A stretch of 47,402 nucleotides of DNA from Methylophilales bacterium LSUCC0135 (lineage in GTDB: Bacteria > Pseudomonadota > Gammaproteobacteria > Burkholderiales > Methylophilaceae), in contig MCAW01000006.1 in assembly GCA_001704575.1 (NCBI GenBank), forward strand, positions 57,634 through 105,035, given 5' to 3'. Of this stretch, positions 39,011-47,155 are shown one piece after another. The position numbers and the translations under genes were made by a program. The notes beneath the pieces were generated by a model, which saw only the letters and a list, made by a program, of their open reading frames with translations, searched no databases and was not told the DNA's origin. Each line of letters opens with the position of its first letter. The stretch's first letter is position 1.

Positions 39011-40438
39011 ATGAAATACATCAGCACACGCGGGCAGTCGCCCGCACTCACATTCAGCGAAATCCTCCTTGGCGGTCTGGCCCCGGATGGCGGTCTCTAC
39101 ATGCCTGAACAGTACCCGCATTTCAATGAGGCCGATCTTGCCGCCATGCGCGGCATGAATTACCGCGACCTTGCCTACGCAGTACTTTCACGCCTGGTAG
39201 ATGACATTCCGCCCGCCGATCTGAAGGCCATCATCGACAAGACCTACCGTCCTGAAGTCTATTGCCATGCGCGCGCCGGTCAGGATGCGGCCGAGATCAC
39301 GCCCACCATCAAGCTGGAAGACAAGCTTTATCTGCTCTCGCTTTCCAACGGGCCGACGCTGGCGTTCAAGGACATGGCGATGCAGTTGCTCGGCAACCTG
39401 TTCGAATACGTGCTGAACAAACGCAGCGAGGAAATCAACATCCTCGGCGCCACCTCGGGCGATACTGGTTCGGCAGCGGAGTATGCGATGCGCGGCAAGC
39501 GCGGCATCCGCGTCTTCATGCTGTCGCCGCACCAGAAAATGAGCCGTTTTCAGTCGGCACAGATGTTCAGCCTGCAGGATGAGAACATTCACAACATCGC
39601 CGTCAAGGGCGTGTTCGATGATGCACAGGATGTGGTCAAGGCGGTTTCCAATGACCATGCCTTCAAGAAACAGCACAAGATCGGCGCGGTGAACTCGATC
39701 AACTGGGCGCGGGTTGCCGCGCAGGTGGTGTACTATTTCAAGGGCTACTTTGCCGTCACGCAGGACAACAGCCAGCAGGTCAGCTTTGCCGTGCCTTCCG
39801 GCAACTTCGGCAATGTCTGTGCCGGTCATATCGCTCGCATGATGGGGCTGCCAATCAAAAAGTTGGTGGTCGCCACCAACGAGAACGATGTGCTGGACGA
39901 ATTTTTCAGGACCGGCATCTACCGCCCGCGCGGCTCGGCCAACACCTACCACACCTCCAGCCCGTCGATGGATATCAGCAAGGCCTCCAATTTCGAGCGC
40001 TTCGTTTTTGATCTGGTTGGTCGTGATGCTGCCAAGGTGCGTGAGCTTTGGAGCAAGGTCGATGCCGGCGGTGCCTTCGATCTGAACGCGCAGGGCTTGT
40101 TTGGCAAGGTGGCTGACTACGGCTTCGTTTCGGGCAGCAGCAACCATGCGAACCGCATGCACACCATACGTGCGACGCAAGAGAAATACGGCATCACCAT
40201 CGACACTCACACCGCAGACGGTCTCAAGGTGGCGCTCGAATGCCGCGAAGCCGATGTGCCCATGGTCGTACTGGAAACCGCGCTGCCGGCCAAGTTTGAA
40301 GACGCGATCGTCGAAGCTTTGGGCCACAAGCCGGAGCGTCCCCAGGACCTGGCCGGTCTGGAAAGCCTGCCGCAACGGTTTGTCGTGATGGATGCCGATG
40401 TCGATGCCATCAAGCAATTCATTGCAAGACACACCTGA
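39011..40438 (+). CDS. thrC: Threonine synthase
   Basis: A 475-residue PLP enzyme converting O-phosphohomoserine to threonine. It opens KYISTRGQSPALTFSEILLG, the PLP lysine is Lys120 in LAFKDMAMQ, and LGATSGDTGSAAEYAMRG and VPSGNFGNVCAGHIARMMG bind the cofactor phosphate. This is the longer class of threonine synthase found in proteobacteria and fungi. I start at the ATG at 39011; thirteen codons before it are encoded by the REP palindrome. It forms an interrupted hom-thrC pair. Confidence 0.96.
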   Translation: MKYISTRGQSPALTFSEILLGGLAPDGGLYMPEQYPHFNEADLAAMRGMNYRDLAYAVLSRLVDDIPPADLKAIIDKTYRPEVYCHARAGQDAAEITPTIKLEDKLYLLSLSNGPTLAFKDMAMQLLGNLFEYVLNKRSEEINILGATSGDTGSAAEYAMRGKRGIRVFMLSPHQKMSRFQSAQMFSLQDENIHNIAVKGVFDDAQDVVKAVSNDHAFKKQHKIGAVNSINWARVAAQVVYYFKGYFAVTQDNSQQVSFAVPSGNFGNVCAGHIARMMGLPIKKLVVATNENDVLDEFFRTGIYRPRGSANTYHTSSPSMDISKASNFERFVFDLVGRDAAKVRELWSKVDAGGAFDLNAQGLFGKVADYGFVSGSSNHANRMHTIRATQEKYGITIDTHTADGLKVALECREADVPMVVLETALPAKFEDAIVEALGHKPERPQDLAGLESLPQRFVVMDADVDAIKQFIARHT

Positions 40439-40440
40439 TT

Positions 40441-40485
40441 GTCATTCCGCCAGAGACCGTCATTCCGGCGCAGGCCGGAATCCAG
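40441..40485. repeat. REP-like palindrome after thrC, with partial copy
   Basis: A full unit at 40459-40485 has stem ATTCCGGC, loop GCAG, stem GCCGGAAT, flanked by GTC and CCAG. A truncated copy, GTCATTCCG, precedes it at 40441. It lies between thrC and thyA and might also end thrC transcription. Confidence 0.88.
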
Positions 40486-40534
40486 TCTGAATGCGGCAAG
40501 CTGTTGAAGTACCTGGCAACACCAATGATGGGGG

Positions 40535-41335
40535 ATGAAATTGAAGGTTTACCATGACTTGATGCGGCACGTGCTGGCACATGGCCACAAGAAGGAAGAC
40601 CGCACCGGTACCGGCACGCTGTCGGTGTTCGGTTATCAGATGCGTTTCGATCTGGCAGAAGGCTTCCCGCTGCTGACCACCAAAAAAGTACACCTGAAAT
40701 CCATCATCCATGAGTTGCTCTGGTTTTTGCAGGGCAGTACCAATATCGCCTACCTCAAGCAGAACGGCGTCACCATCTGGGACGAATGGGCAGACGCGCA
40801 GGGCAATCTCGGCCCTGTCTACGGTTATCAATGGCGAAACTGGCCGAAGCCGGATGGTACGCATATCGACCAGATCACGCAGGTGGTCAACGCCATCAAG
40901 AACAATCCGGATTCGCGCCGTCTGATCGTCTCAGCCTGGAACGTAGCCGATGTCGACCAGATGAAACTGCCGCCCTGCCATGCGTTCTTTCAGTTTTATG
41001 TAGCAGACGGAAAATTGAGTTGTCAGCTCTACCAGCGCAGTGCCGATATCTTCCTCGGCGTGCCGTTCAACATCGCGTCCTATGCCTTGCTGACCATGAT
41101 GGTGGCCCAGGTTTGCGGTCTCAAGCCGGGCGATTTCGTGCATACGCTGGGCGATGCGCATATTTATCTCAACCATCTGGAGCAGGTGAACGAGCAGCTT
41201 TCGCGTCAACCGCGCGCATTGCCGACCATGCGTATCAATCCGCAAGTCAATGATATCTTCGGTTTCAGGTTTGAAGATTTCACCCTGGAAAATTACGACC
41301 CGTATCCTGCCATCAAGGCGCCTGTCGCCGTTTGA
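40535..41335 (+). CDS. thyA: Thymidylate synthase
   Basis: A 266-residue enzyme that methylates dUMP to dTMP with methylene-tetrahydrofolate. [12 protein letters not shown] binds phosphate, the nucleophile is Cys148 in [12 protein letters not shown], and [20 protein letters not shown] and [12 protein letters not shown] are conserved. The start codon ATG at 40535 follows a GGGGGA stretch. No folA is adjacent in the window, though it often follows thyA elsewhere; here a two-component system follows. Confidence 0.96.
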   Translation: MKLKVYHDLMRHVLAHGHKKEDRTGTGTLSVFGYQMRFDLAEGFPLLTTKKVHLKSIIHELLWFLQGSTNIAYLKQNGVTIWDEWADAQGNLGPVYGYQWRNWPKPDGTHIDQITQVVNAIKNNPDSRRLIVSAWNVADVDQMKLPPCHAFFQFYVADGKLSCQLYQRSADIFLGVPFNIASYALLTMMVAQVCGLKPGDFVHTLGDAHIYLNHLEQVNEQLSRQPRALPTMRINPQVNDIFGFRFEDFTLENYDPYPAIKAPVAV

Positions 41336-41344
41336 GTCCATTAC

Positions 41345-41375
41345 CCGTGTATCGGGAATTTTTCCCGATACACGG
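41345..41375. promoter_or_regulatory. Perfect 14-bp palindrome upstream of the MoxYX-like genes
   Basis: CCGTGTATCGGGAA is the exact inverted repeat of TTCCCGATACACGG across three T residues. It lies ten bases after the thyA stop and 62 bp before the kinase ATG, with a -10-like TACACT at 41391. It could be a thyA terminator hairpin, but no T run follows the stem. Its core TCGGGAAAAATTCC (bottom strand) recurs in the TonB receptor promoter region at 43493, which favours an operator. Confidence 0.6.
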
Positions 41376-41436
41376 CAGTCCGATCTCGCATACACTTGAA
41401 TGTCTTTTATTCTGTGACTGCGCCCGTCATTTATCC

Positions 41437-42777
41437 ATGAGTCTGAAGTTACTGCTTAACCTGATGATCACAGCGCTGATGGCAGTTCTGCTGGTTATCG
41501 GCGTTGCATTGACGATCCACAATTCGCAGGAGAATATCCGCGCCGAGCTTGAATCCACCTCGGCGCTGGCCTTGCATCTGATCGACAAGGAGTTGCTGTA
41601 TTTTGCCGATGAGATTGCGGAGCAGAAGCTGAAGACGCCTTTCAGCCTCAGCAGCCTGGGTCAGATCCGCCATCTCAGGGTCGAGTATTACGATGCCAAG
41701 GGCAATTTGCGCGACAGCAATCAGACCGAGTTTCAGGCCGCCCTGCAGAATCCGCCACCGCCCTGGTTTGTCTATCTGATGAATGTGTTTTCCAGTGATA
41801 TCGAGCCGCGCAAACGGGTGATACATGCCAACAACAAGCTGATCGGCGAGGTCGTCATCACGCCAGACCCGACCTACGAAATCACCGAGGTGTGGGAAGA
41901 TTCGCTCGGCATGTTGAAACTGGTCGGCATATTTTTTGTTGCGGTCAACGTCATGGTGTTCTGGGCAGTAGGCAAGGCATTGAGGCCAGTCGACCAGATT
42001 CTTGATGCCATCAATCAGGTCGAGCAGGGCAATCTGGATGCGCGCATGCCACCGTTCCGGTTGCCGGAACTTTCGCAAATCAGCGTCAAATTCAACCATA
42101 TGGCTGCCACCCTGCAGACAAGCATCACGCGCAATCACAAGCTTTCGCAGCAATTGCTGAATCTGCAGGAAGAAGAAAGAAAAAGCCTGTCGCGCGACTT
42201 GCACGATGAGATCGGCCAGTCGCTGACGGCGATACATGCCGATGCGACCGCTATCGTCAATGCAAGCGCGCCGGACACGCCGGTACATCAGAGCGCCAGA
42301 GCCATCGTTGCGGTTGCGCGTCAGGTTATCGGCATCGTGCGTCATATCGTCGAGCAATTGCGGCCGGAAACGCTGGACAAGCTCGGTCTCAAGATCGCGC
42401 TGGAGGAGCTGGTTTCCAGCTGGCAGCAGCGTTACAAGATGCAGACTTGCGATCTGCAGATTGCCAGCGATCTAGCCGGGGTACCGGAGGCAGTATCGAT
42501 TATTGCCTACCGGGTGGTGCAGGAGTGCCTGACCAACATCGCCAGGCATGCTGGTGCCAGACGAGTGACAGTAGATGTGTGGACAGAGCTGGGAGAGCTG
42601 GCCATCGCCGTGCAGGATGATGGTTGCGGTTTCAATCCGGGACATGCTACGGGTTTTGGCCTCACTGGCATGCGTGAACGGGTCACCGGTGCCGGCGGCG
42701 AGCTCGAGATCGACAGTAATCTGGGTAAGGGTACGACGGTCATGGTGCGTTTGCCTCTGCAGGGAGCGTTTGCATGA
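41437..42777 (+). CDS. MoxY-like sensor histidine kinase (HisKA_3 type)
   Basis: A 446-residue inner-membrane kinase. Membrane helices at about residues 10-27 and 159-180 enclose a periplasmic domain with PPPPWFVYLMNVFSSD and the late motif PDPTYEITEVWED, which matches the LapD/MoxY N-terminal domain family. Then come HAMP (LRPVDQILDAINQVEQGNLD), a HisKA_3 dimerisation helix with His256 in LSRDLHDEIGQS, and an ATPase domain with N box (ECLTNIARHAG) and G boxes (DDGCGF, GFGLTGMRERV). MoxY kinases control methanol dehydrogenase genes in Paracoccus and related systems in methanotrophs. The start at 41437 excludes a TTG 35 codons upstream. It overlaps the response regulator by four bases. Confidence 0.9.
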   Translation: MSLKLLLNLMITALMAVLLVIGVALTIHNSQENIRAELESTSALALHLIDKELLYFADEIAEQKLKTPFSLSSLGQIRHLRVEYYDAKGNLRDSNQTEFQAALQNPPPPWFVYLMNVFSSDIEPRKRVIHANNKLIGEVVITPDPTYEITEVWEDSLGMLKLVGIFFVAVNVMVFWAVGKALRPVDQILDAINQVEQGNLDARMPPFRLPELSQISVKFNHMAATLQTSITRNHKLSQQLLNLQEEERKSLSRDLHDEIGQSLTAIHADATAIVNASAPDTPVHQSARAIVAVARQVIGIVRHIVEQLRPETLDKLGLKIALEELVSSWQQRYKMQTCDLQIASDLAGVPEAVSIIAYRVVQECLTNIARHAGARRVTVDVWTELGELAIAVQDDGCGFNPGHATGFGLTGMRERVTGAGGELEIDSNLGKGTTVMVRLPLQGAFA

Positions 42778-43418
42778 GCACGGAGCCGATACGCATTTTG
42801 CTCGCCGACGATCACGCCGTGGTGCGCTCCGGCTTGCGGCGCCTGCTTGAGCAGAACGCGGAAATGCAGGTGATTGCCGAGGCCGGGAGTGGCGAGCAGG
42901 CCTATCAATTGTTCAGCGAGCTGAAACCTGATGTGGTCGTGATGGATTTGTCCATGCCCGGCATGGGCGGGCTGGAGGCGATACGGCGCATTCTGGTGCG
43001 CAGCCCGCTGGCGCGGGTGGTGGTGTTTTCCATGCACGAAAACGCTGCCTTTGCCTTTCAGGCGCTCAATATCGGTGCCAGGGCCTACGTGGCAAAATCC
43101 GGCATGGCGGAAGACCTCGTGATAGCAGTCAGGAATGCTGCTGCCGGTAGCACTTACATCAGTCCTGCAGTTGCCCAGAAAATGGCCATGCAAACGGTCA
43201 GCGGCGATGATGCCTTATCCAAAAAACTTTCCGCGCGTGAGTTCGAAGTGTTCCGCCTGATAGCGGAAGGCAAGAGCGCCGAGGATATCGGAAACCTGCT
43301 CAACATCAGCCAGAAAACAGTGGCCAATTATCAGACCATGATCCGCCAGAAACTTGGCGTCAACAGTCCGGTGGAGCTGGTCCGGCTGGCGATCCGCCAC
43401 GGCCTGATCGAAAGCTGA
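42774..43418 (+). CDS. LuxR/NarL family response regulator (MoxX-like)
   Basis: A 214-residue regulator with a receiver domain (acidic pocket ADD at 11-13, phosphoacceptor Asp58 in VVVMDLSMPG, Lys108 in AYVAKSG) and a LuxR-type helix-turn-helix at about 150-205 (LSAREFEVFRLIAEGKSAED, LNISQKTVANYQTMIRQKLG). The start overlaps the kinase stop as ATGA, so the two form a matched pair. Likely targets are the palindrome upstream of its own operon and the similar box in front of the TonB receptor. That regulatory link is inference. Confidence 0.93.
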   Translation: MSTEPIRILLADDHAVVRSGLRRLLEQNAEMQVIAEAGSGEQAYQLFSELKPDVVVMDLSMPGMGGLEAIRRILVRSPLARVVVFSMHENAAFAFQALNIGARAYVAKSGMAEDLVIAVRNAAAGSTYISPAVAQKMAMQTVSGDDALSKKLSAREFEVFRLIAEGKSAEDIGNLLNISQKTVANYQTMIRQKLGVNSPVELVRLAIRHGLIES

Positions 43419-43491
43419 AGTTCTCCGGTTGAGGTTTCCTTCAGAGCTGGAGCAAGCGCTTGTTCAGTCTTGTCCGCCCACTTTTCAGCGG

Positions 43492-43512
43492 GTCGGGAAA
43501 AATTCCTATACT
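43492..43512 (+). promoter_or_regulatory. Half-palindrome box and -10-like hexamer before the TonB receptor
   Basis: GTCGGGAAAAATTCCTATAC at 43492-43511 shares the 14-base core TCGGGAAAAATTCC with the palindrome at 41345. It overlaps a -10-like TATACT (43507-43512) that has only a poor -35 (TTCAGC, 17 bp spacer). A second candidate promoter, TTGACA at 43603 with TAGAAG 15 bp on, lies closer to the ATG. The 231-bp gap 43419-43649 holds no gene. Confidence 0.5.
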
Positions 43513-43649
43513 TATTCGGGATATTCAAGGTATCTGCACGCCGTTCGGCAAATCTAGAATGCAGCTTGATCTTCAGGCCCGTGGCTGCCGTGAACGCAGC
43601 TTTTGACAAGCCTGAACATTCTTTAGAAGAAACAGCCAACGGAGTGAGT

Positions 43650-45980
43650 ATGAATCCAAAACCAAAAATGATCGCAATGGCCGTGATGGCTGCGTTTGCC
43701 ACGGTGCCTGTCTTGGCCAACGCCGAAGAGCCGGTTGTTACAGATACCGTGACGGTCACCGGCATTTTGCCCGAGAAGCTTGAAGCGGTGCCTGGCTCTT
43801 TTGATCTGGTGGATGAAAAAGCCCTTGAGGAGCGCCAGCCGTTCTCGATGGAGGAGGCGCTGAATGATGTGCCAGGCGTGAATGTCGTCGGTGAAAGTGC
43901 TTATGGCCTCGGTATCAATATCGGCATTCGCGGAATGGATCCTCGTCGCACCGCACGCACGCTACTGATGGAAGATGGCATGCCACTCTTTCTTGCGCCC
44001 TATGGCGACCCCAGTGCGCATTACACCACGCCGCTGGAACGTATTCAGCGCATCGAGGTGGTAAAGGGCTCAGGTCAGGTTTTGTATGGTCCACAAACCG
44101 TAGGCGGCATGATCAATTTCGTCACCAAGCCAGTACCTACTGATGGCCTTGCCGGTAGTGTGACGCTGAAAGCGGGTACCGATGATTATCGCGGCGGTCA
44201 CGTCAATTTCGGTTACGGCAACGAGCGCGGCGGTTTCATGATCGATGCCCTGCAAAATCGCGGTGATGGTATCCGCGACAATCATGATTTCGATCAGCGA
44301 AACCTGGCGATCAAGGGACAACTCAACTTGACCGAACGGCAGACCTTGATCGGCAAGATCGGTTATTACGAGGAAGACTCGCATATTTCAGAAACCATGC
44401 TCAGCACGCGCGAGTATGCCGAAGACAAATTCCAGGCACCGACCGGCAAGAACGACAAGTTCCAGATGGAACAGTGGACTGCCCAACTGCAACATATCTT
44501 CCAGATCAGCGACACCATGAAGCTGAGCACGCAGGCTTACTATGCCGATATCGAGCGTGCTTCCTTCCGTCAGGTAGCGGGCCCGGGCACTTGGGAAGAT
44601 GATGAATTCACCGAGGAAGGCAACGCATACTCCCAAATGATTTATTGCCCTGTCGAAGTGGGTGAAGAGTTTGAAAACGTGCGCGATGTAACAGAAGCCA
44701 ACTCTGCAGTCTGCGGAGGGCAATGGCGTCCGCGCGAATACCGCTACTACGGCTTCGAACCGCGTCTGGATTTCAGCCACAATCTGTTCGGTATTGAAAA
44801 CGATGCGGTGATCGGTTTCCGCTATCACCGTGAAGACATCAAGCGTCAGGGCTTTCGCGGTATTGATTCACGCTTCCAGAGCTTGAGCTTCGCAAAAAGG
44901 TATGCGGGTATACCAAAATCTGAAGTCGAAAATGTTGATGATGAATGGACCGGAATTGAATCCGGCTGGCATCAGGAACGGCTCGAAACCGACGTGACGG
45001 CACTGTCTTACTACGTGCAGAACACTTTCCATGTCGGCAACTGGTCTTTTACACCCGGCTTGCGTTTCGAGGATGTCAAGGTCAAGCAGAACGTTGTATG
45101 GGCTGATGGCGAAGCGCAAGGTGTACGTGATACCAACCGTTACAGCGAACTGTTGCCCGGTTTTGGCGTGGCCTGGAACGGTATCGCCAACACCACGGTA
45201 TTTGCCGGGGTGCACAAGGGTTTTGCGCCGCCACGGCCTGACCGTGATCTGACCGAGGGTGATAACGGTATTGAGATCGACAACACAAAACCGGAAGAAA
45301 GCACCAATTGGGAGTTGGGCATACGCTCCAACTACTTCAAGGGTATCGGCTTCCAGGCGACCTTGTTCCGCACCGATTTCGACGAGATCGTGGTGCGTAA
45401 CGGCAGCCGTTTCGACAATGCCGGCGAATCCCTGATGCAAGGTATCGAATTGGCCGGCCGTATCGATTTCGGCACGATTCTGAACACCGCGCACAATTTC
45501 TATGTGTCCGGCAATTACACCAACCTGTTTACGGCCAAGTTCAAGAAAGACAACTTCCAGGACTTTGATCCAGATGATATTGAAAATGAAAACATTGTGG
45601 ATGTTTGTGATGTTTCAGGTTCCTGCCGCATCATCAAGGATGGCAGCCGTCTACCTTATGCACCCAAGCACATGGCATCGGTCAACTTCGGCTATGAACA
45701 TCCGATGGGTATTCACGCCCGTATCGGTTGGGATTACGTCAGCAAGCAGGAAACCGATCCGATCGGCCGTTTATCCGATCCGCAAACCGGTGTCTATGGC
45801 GACATCCCTTCCTACACGCTGATGAATGCCTCTGCCAGCTACAAGCCACAGGGTACCAAAGCGACTTTCTTCGTCAGCGGTTATAACCTAACGGACCGTG
45901 AATACCTTGCCAGCCGCGTCAACGGTATGGCCGTTGGTCGTGGCCGTACAGTGTTCGGTGGTATCCGCTATAACTTCTAA
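43650..45980 (+). CDS. FecA-like TonB-dependent outer-membrane receptor
   Basis: A 776-residue receptor with a signal peptide (cleaved near VLANAEE), a TonB-box-like DTVTVTG, a plug domain (INIGIRGMDPRRTARTLLME, APYGDPSAHYTTPLERI, VLYGPQTVGGMINFVTK) and a 22-strand barrel ending in RYNF with terminal Phe. The plug is closest in pattern to FecA (DGxPLxxAPYGxP and YGPQSVGG), but there is no N-terminal signalling domain and no sigma/anti-sigma pair nearby. Cys residues in the barrel (IYCPVE, AVCGG, VDVCDVSGSC) may form loop disulfides. GGAG precedes the ATG. The substrate is unknown; a metal chelate, lanthanophore or PQQ are candidates from context. Confidence 0.92.
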   Translation: MNPKPKMIAMAVMAAFATVPVLANAEEPVVTDTVTVTGILPEKLEAVPGSFDLVDEKALEERQPFSMEEALNDVPGVNVVGESAYGLGINIGIRGMDPRRTARTLLMEDGMPLFLAPYGDPSAHYTTPLERIQRIEVVKGSGQVLYGPQTVGGMINFVTKPVPTDGLAGSVTLKAGTDDYRGGHVNFGYGNERGGFMIDALQNRGDGIRDNHDFDQRNLAIKGQLNLTERQTLIGKIGYYEEDSHISETMLSTREYAEDKFQAPTGKNDKFQMEQWTAQLQHIFQISDTMKLSTQAYYADIERASFRQVAGPGTWEDDEFTEEGNAYSQMIYCPVEVGEEFENVRDVTEANSAVCGGQWRPREYRYYGFEPRLDFSHNLFGIENDAVIGFRYHREDIKRQGFRGIDSRFQSLSFAKRYAGIPKSEVENVDDEWTGIESGWHQERLETDVTALSYYVQNTFHVGNWSFTPGLRFEDVKVKQNVVWADGEAQGVRDTNRYSELLPGFGVAWNGIANTTVFAGVHKGFAPPRPDRDLTEGDNGIEIDNTKPEESTNWELGIRSNYFKGIGFQATLFRTDFDEIVVRNGSRFDNAGESLMQGIELAGRIDFGTILNTAHNFYVSGNYTNLFTAKFKKDNFQDFDPDDIENENIVDVCDVSGSCRIIKDGSRLPYAPKHMASVNFGYEHPMGIHARIGWDYVSKQETDPIGRLSDPQTGVYGDIPSYTLMNASASYKPQGTKATFFVSGYNLTDREYLASRVNGMAVGRGRTVFGGIRYNF

Positions 45981-46035
45981 CAACTAACTTGGCGTCATCT
46001 CCGGGTGCATGAGCGTTACTTTCAACGCTCTACTC

Positions 46036-46075
46036 AGCGGACCGAAGTTCTCCCCGGATTCGGTCCGCTTTTTTA
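46036..46075 (+). terminator. Rho-independent terminator after the TonB receptor
   Basis: AGCGGACCGAA pairs perfectly over 11 bases with TTCGGTCCGCT across a 12-base loop and runs into TTTTTTAT. It separates the receptor from the PepSY unit, which therefore needs its own promoter in 46076-46218. Confidence 0.9.
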
Positions 46076-46218
46076 TTTACCACGCTTATGGCACCACGTT
46101 TAATTCATGTTCAGTTAAGCCTGCGTGTGTAGCATGAAATGCATAGCTTGCTGATGAATGACGAGTGCATAAGTAATGAAATTATTAACGGTAACCCTTT
46201 AAATTGGTAGTGAGGCAA
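46076..46218. promoter_or_regulatory. Promoter region of the small peptide-PepSY unit
   Basis: This AT-rich gap follows a terminator and must drive the next genes. It contains TTTAATTCATGTTCAGTTAAG, two TTAA-centred half sites about 15 bases apart that recall tandem sites of OmpR-family regulators. No copy of the GGGAAAAATTCC box was found here. Assignment is tentative. Confidence 0.35.
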
Positions 46219-46347
46219 ATGATGCAGCCAAACAATTTCGGTATTTTGGAAATCGTGATGATGCTGGCAGCACTCGTTCTGCTATTCACTTATTTCTGCC
46301 TGTTGTTTGAGATGACGCACCATCTGTCTTTATTCAATGTGGTGTAA
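46219..46347 (+). CDS. 42-residue single-helix membrane protein
   Basis: A short frame, MMQPNNFGILEIVMMLAALV and on, encodes one membrane helix (residues about 10-31, rich in Leu, Met, Ala, Phe) and a tail with FEMTHHLSLFNVV. GAGG lies four bases before the first ATG. Its stop is four bases before the PepSY gene start, indicating co-transcription and coupling. The His-His and Met/Cys residues at the membrane edge could bind a metal, but that is speculation. I do not recognise the family. Confidence 0.6.
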   Translation: MMQPNNFGILEIVMMLAALVLLFTYFCLLFEMTHHLSLFNVV

Positions 46348-46351
46348 GCCA

Positions 46352-46885
46352 ATGCAACAAAGCAATCGATTCATTAAATACTCGCTTTCAGCGCTTGTGT
46401 TGTGTTGCTTTTCTCCGGTTCCGCTAACGCTTGCGCAAGAGCAACAAGAGGGCAAGGCGCTAGACCGTTGCATCAAGTCGTCGCTTCAAGACTTTCCCGG
46501 CAGGGTGGTCGCGGTCAGGCACGAAATCGATCAAGGTCGGCTTCAATATGAAGTGGATATTCGAGGCACTGACGGTCAAAGTCGCGAAGTTGAGTGCGAT
46601 ATCGTCAAGGGCAATATATTGAAACGGGAATCTGATGTCGTGGCAGAAGATCCTGCGTTTACCAGTAGAGCGAAATTGAGACTGGATGCTGCACTGAAAA
46701 TCGCACTGGACAAATATCCCGGGGCGGTCAAGGGCATTGAGTATGAAATTGAGGATGACGGTGTTGCCTATGAGTTCGATATTTTGCTGAGTGACGGCCG
46801 CTTGCTAGAAGTTGAGGTGAACGCCATGACCGGGGAGTTGGCAGAGCCTGAAGAGATTGTTTACGAGATCGGTAGTGAAAGTTGA
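46352..46885 (+). CDS. Periplasmic double-PepSY protein (LanPepSY-like)
   Basis: A 177-residue secreted protein. The signal peptide covers residues 1 to about 29 (YSLSALVLCCFSPVPLTLAQ). Two PepSY repeats follow, the first at about 34-85 (LQDFPGRVVAVRHEID, LQYEVDIRGTDG) and the second at about 103-170 (ALKIALDKYPGAVKGIEYEI, VAYEFDILLSDGRLLEVEVN). The mature protein is very acidic with Asp/Glu clusters. This architecture equals that of LanPepSY of Methylobacillus flagellatus, a periplasmic lanthanide binder, though other PepSY proteins also have it. The frame opens five codons earlier (46337), but the ATG at 46352 clears the upstream stop. It lies downstream of the TonB receptor. Confidence 0.85.
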   Translation: MQQSNRFIKYSLSALVLCCFSPVPLTLAQEQQEGKALDRCIKSSLQDFPGRVVAVRHEIDQGRLQYEVDIRGTDGQSREVECDIVKGNILKRESDVVAEDPAFTSRAKLRLDAALKIALDKYPGAVKGIEYEIEDDGVAYEFDILLSDGRLLEVEVNAMTGELAEPEEIVYEIGSES

Positions 46886-46966
46886 ATGATGACAGGCCGG
46901 ATTTGCGGTTCTGAGGTCTGAAGTTGGCAGCTAATTCATATATAAAAGGACAAGGAGAAAGTCAGG

Positions 46967-47155
46967 ATGAAACTGAACCTAATTTATAAACCGTTGCGTA
47001 GCAGATTGATACTGATGGCATGTGCCGGCCTGTTGGCTGCCTGTGGTGATCAAGCAGGCGAAACACCTGTAAGCGATGCCGCAACAACTGATCGCGGCAT
47101 TGCCTATGTGTCGAATCAGGATGGTGGCGTCACCGTGATCGATCTCAACACCAGA
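46967..47155 (+). pseudogene. YncE-like beta-propeller lipoprotein, interrupted by IS256-family element
   Basis: The N-terminus has a lipoprotein signal with lipobox GLLAAC (Cys at about residue 26), a polar linker, then GIAYVSNQDGGVTVIDLNTR, the first blade motif of YVTN/YncE-type seven-bladed propellers. After about 63 codons the sequence changes into the end of an insertion sequence and stops at 47200 with unrelated codons. The rest of the gene, if it survives, is beyond the window on the far side of the element. AAGGAGA precedes the ATG. In E. coli, yncE lies beside yncD (PqqU), the TonB receptor for PQQ, so its place beside a TonB receptor here is notable. Confidence 0.8.

Noticed and set aside
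41345-41375. Simple thyA terminator
   Set aside because: The stem is perfect but no T run follows, and the core recurs at another promoter region, so I list it as a probable operator while leaving termination possible.
43470-43649. N-terminal signalling (STN) domain on the TonB receptor from the longer open frame
   Set aside because: The 60 extra codons resemble no STN domain, contain the putative promoter, and the ATG at 43650 has an SD and a signal peptide.
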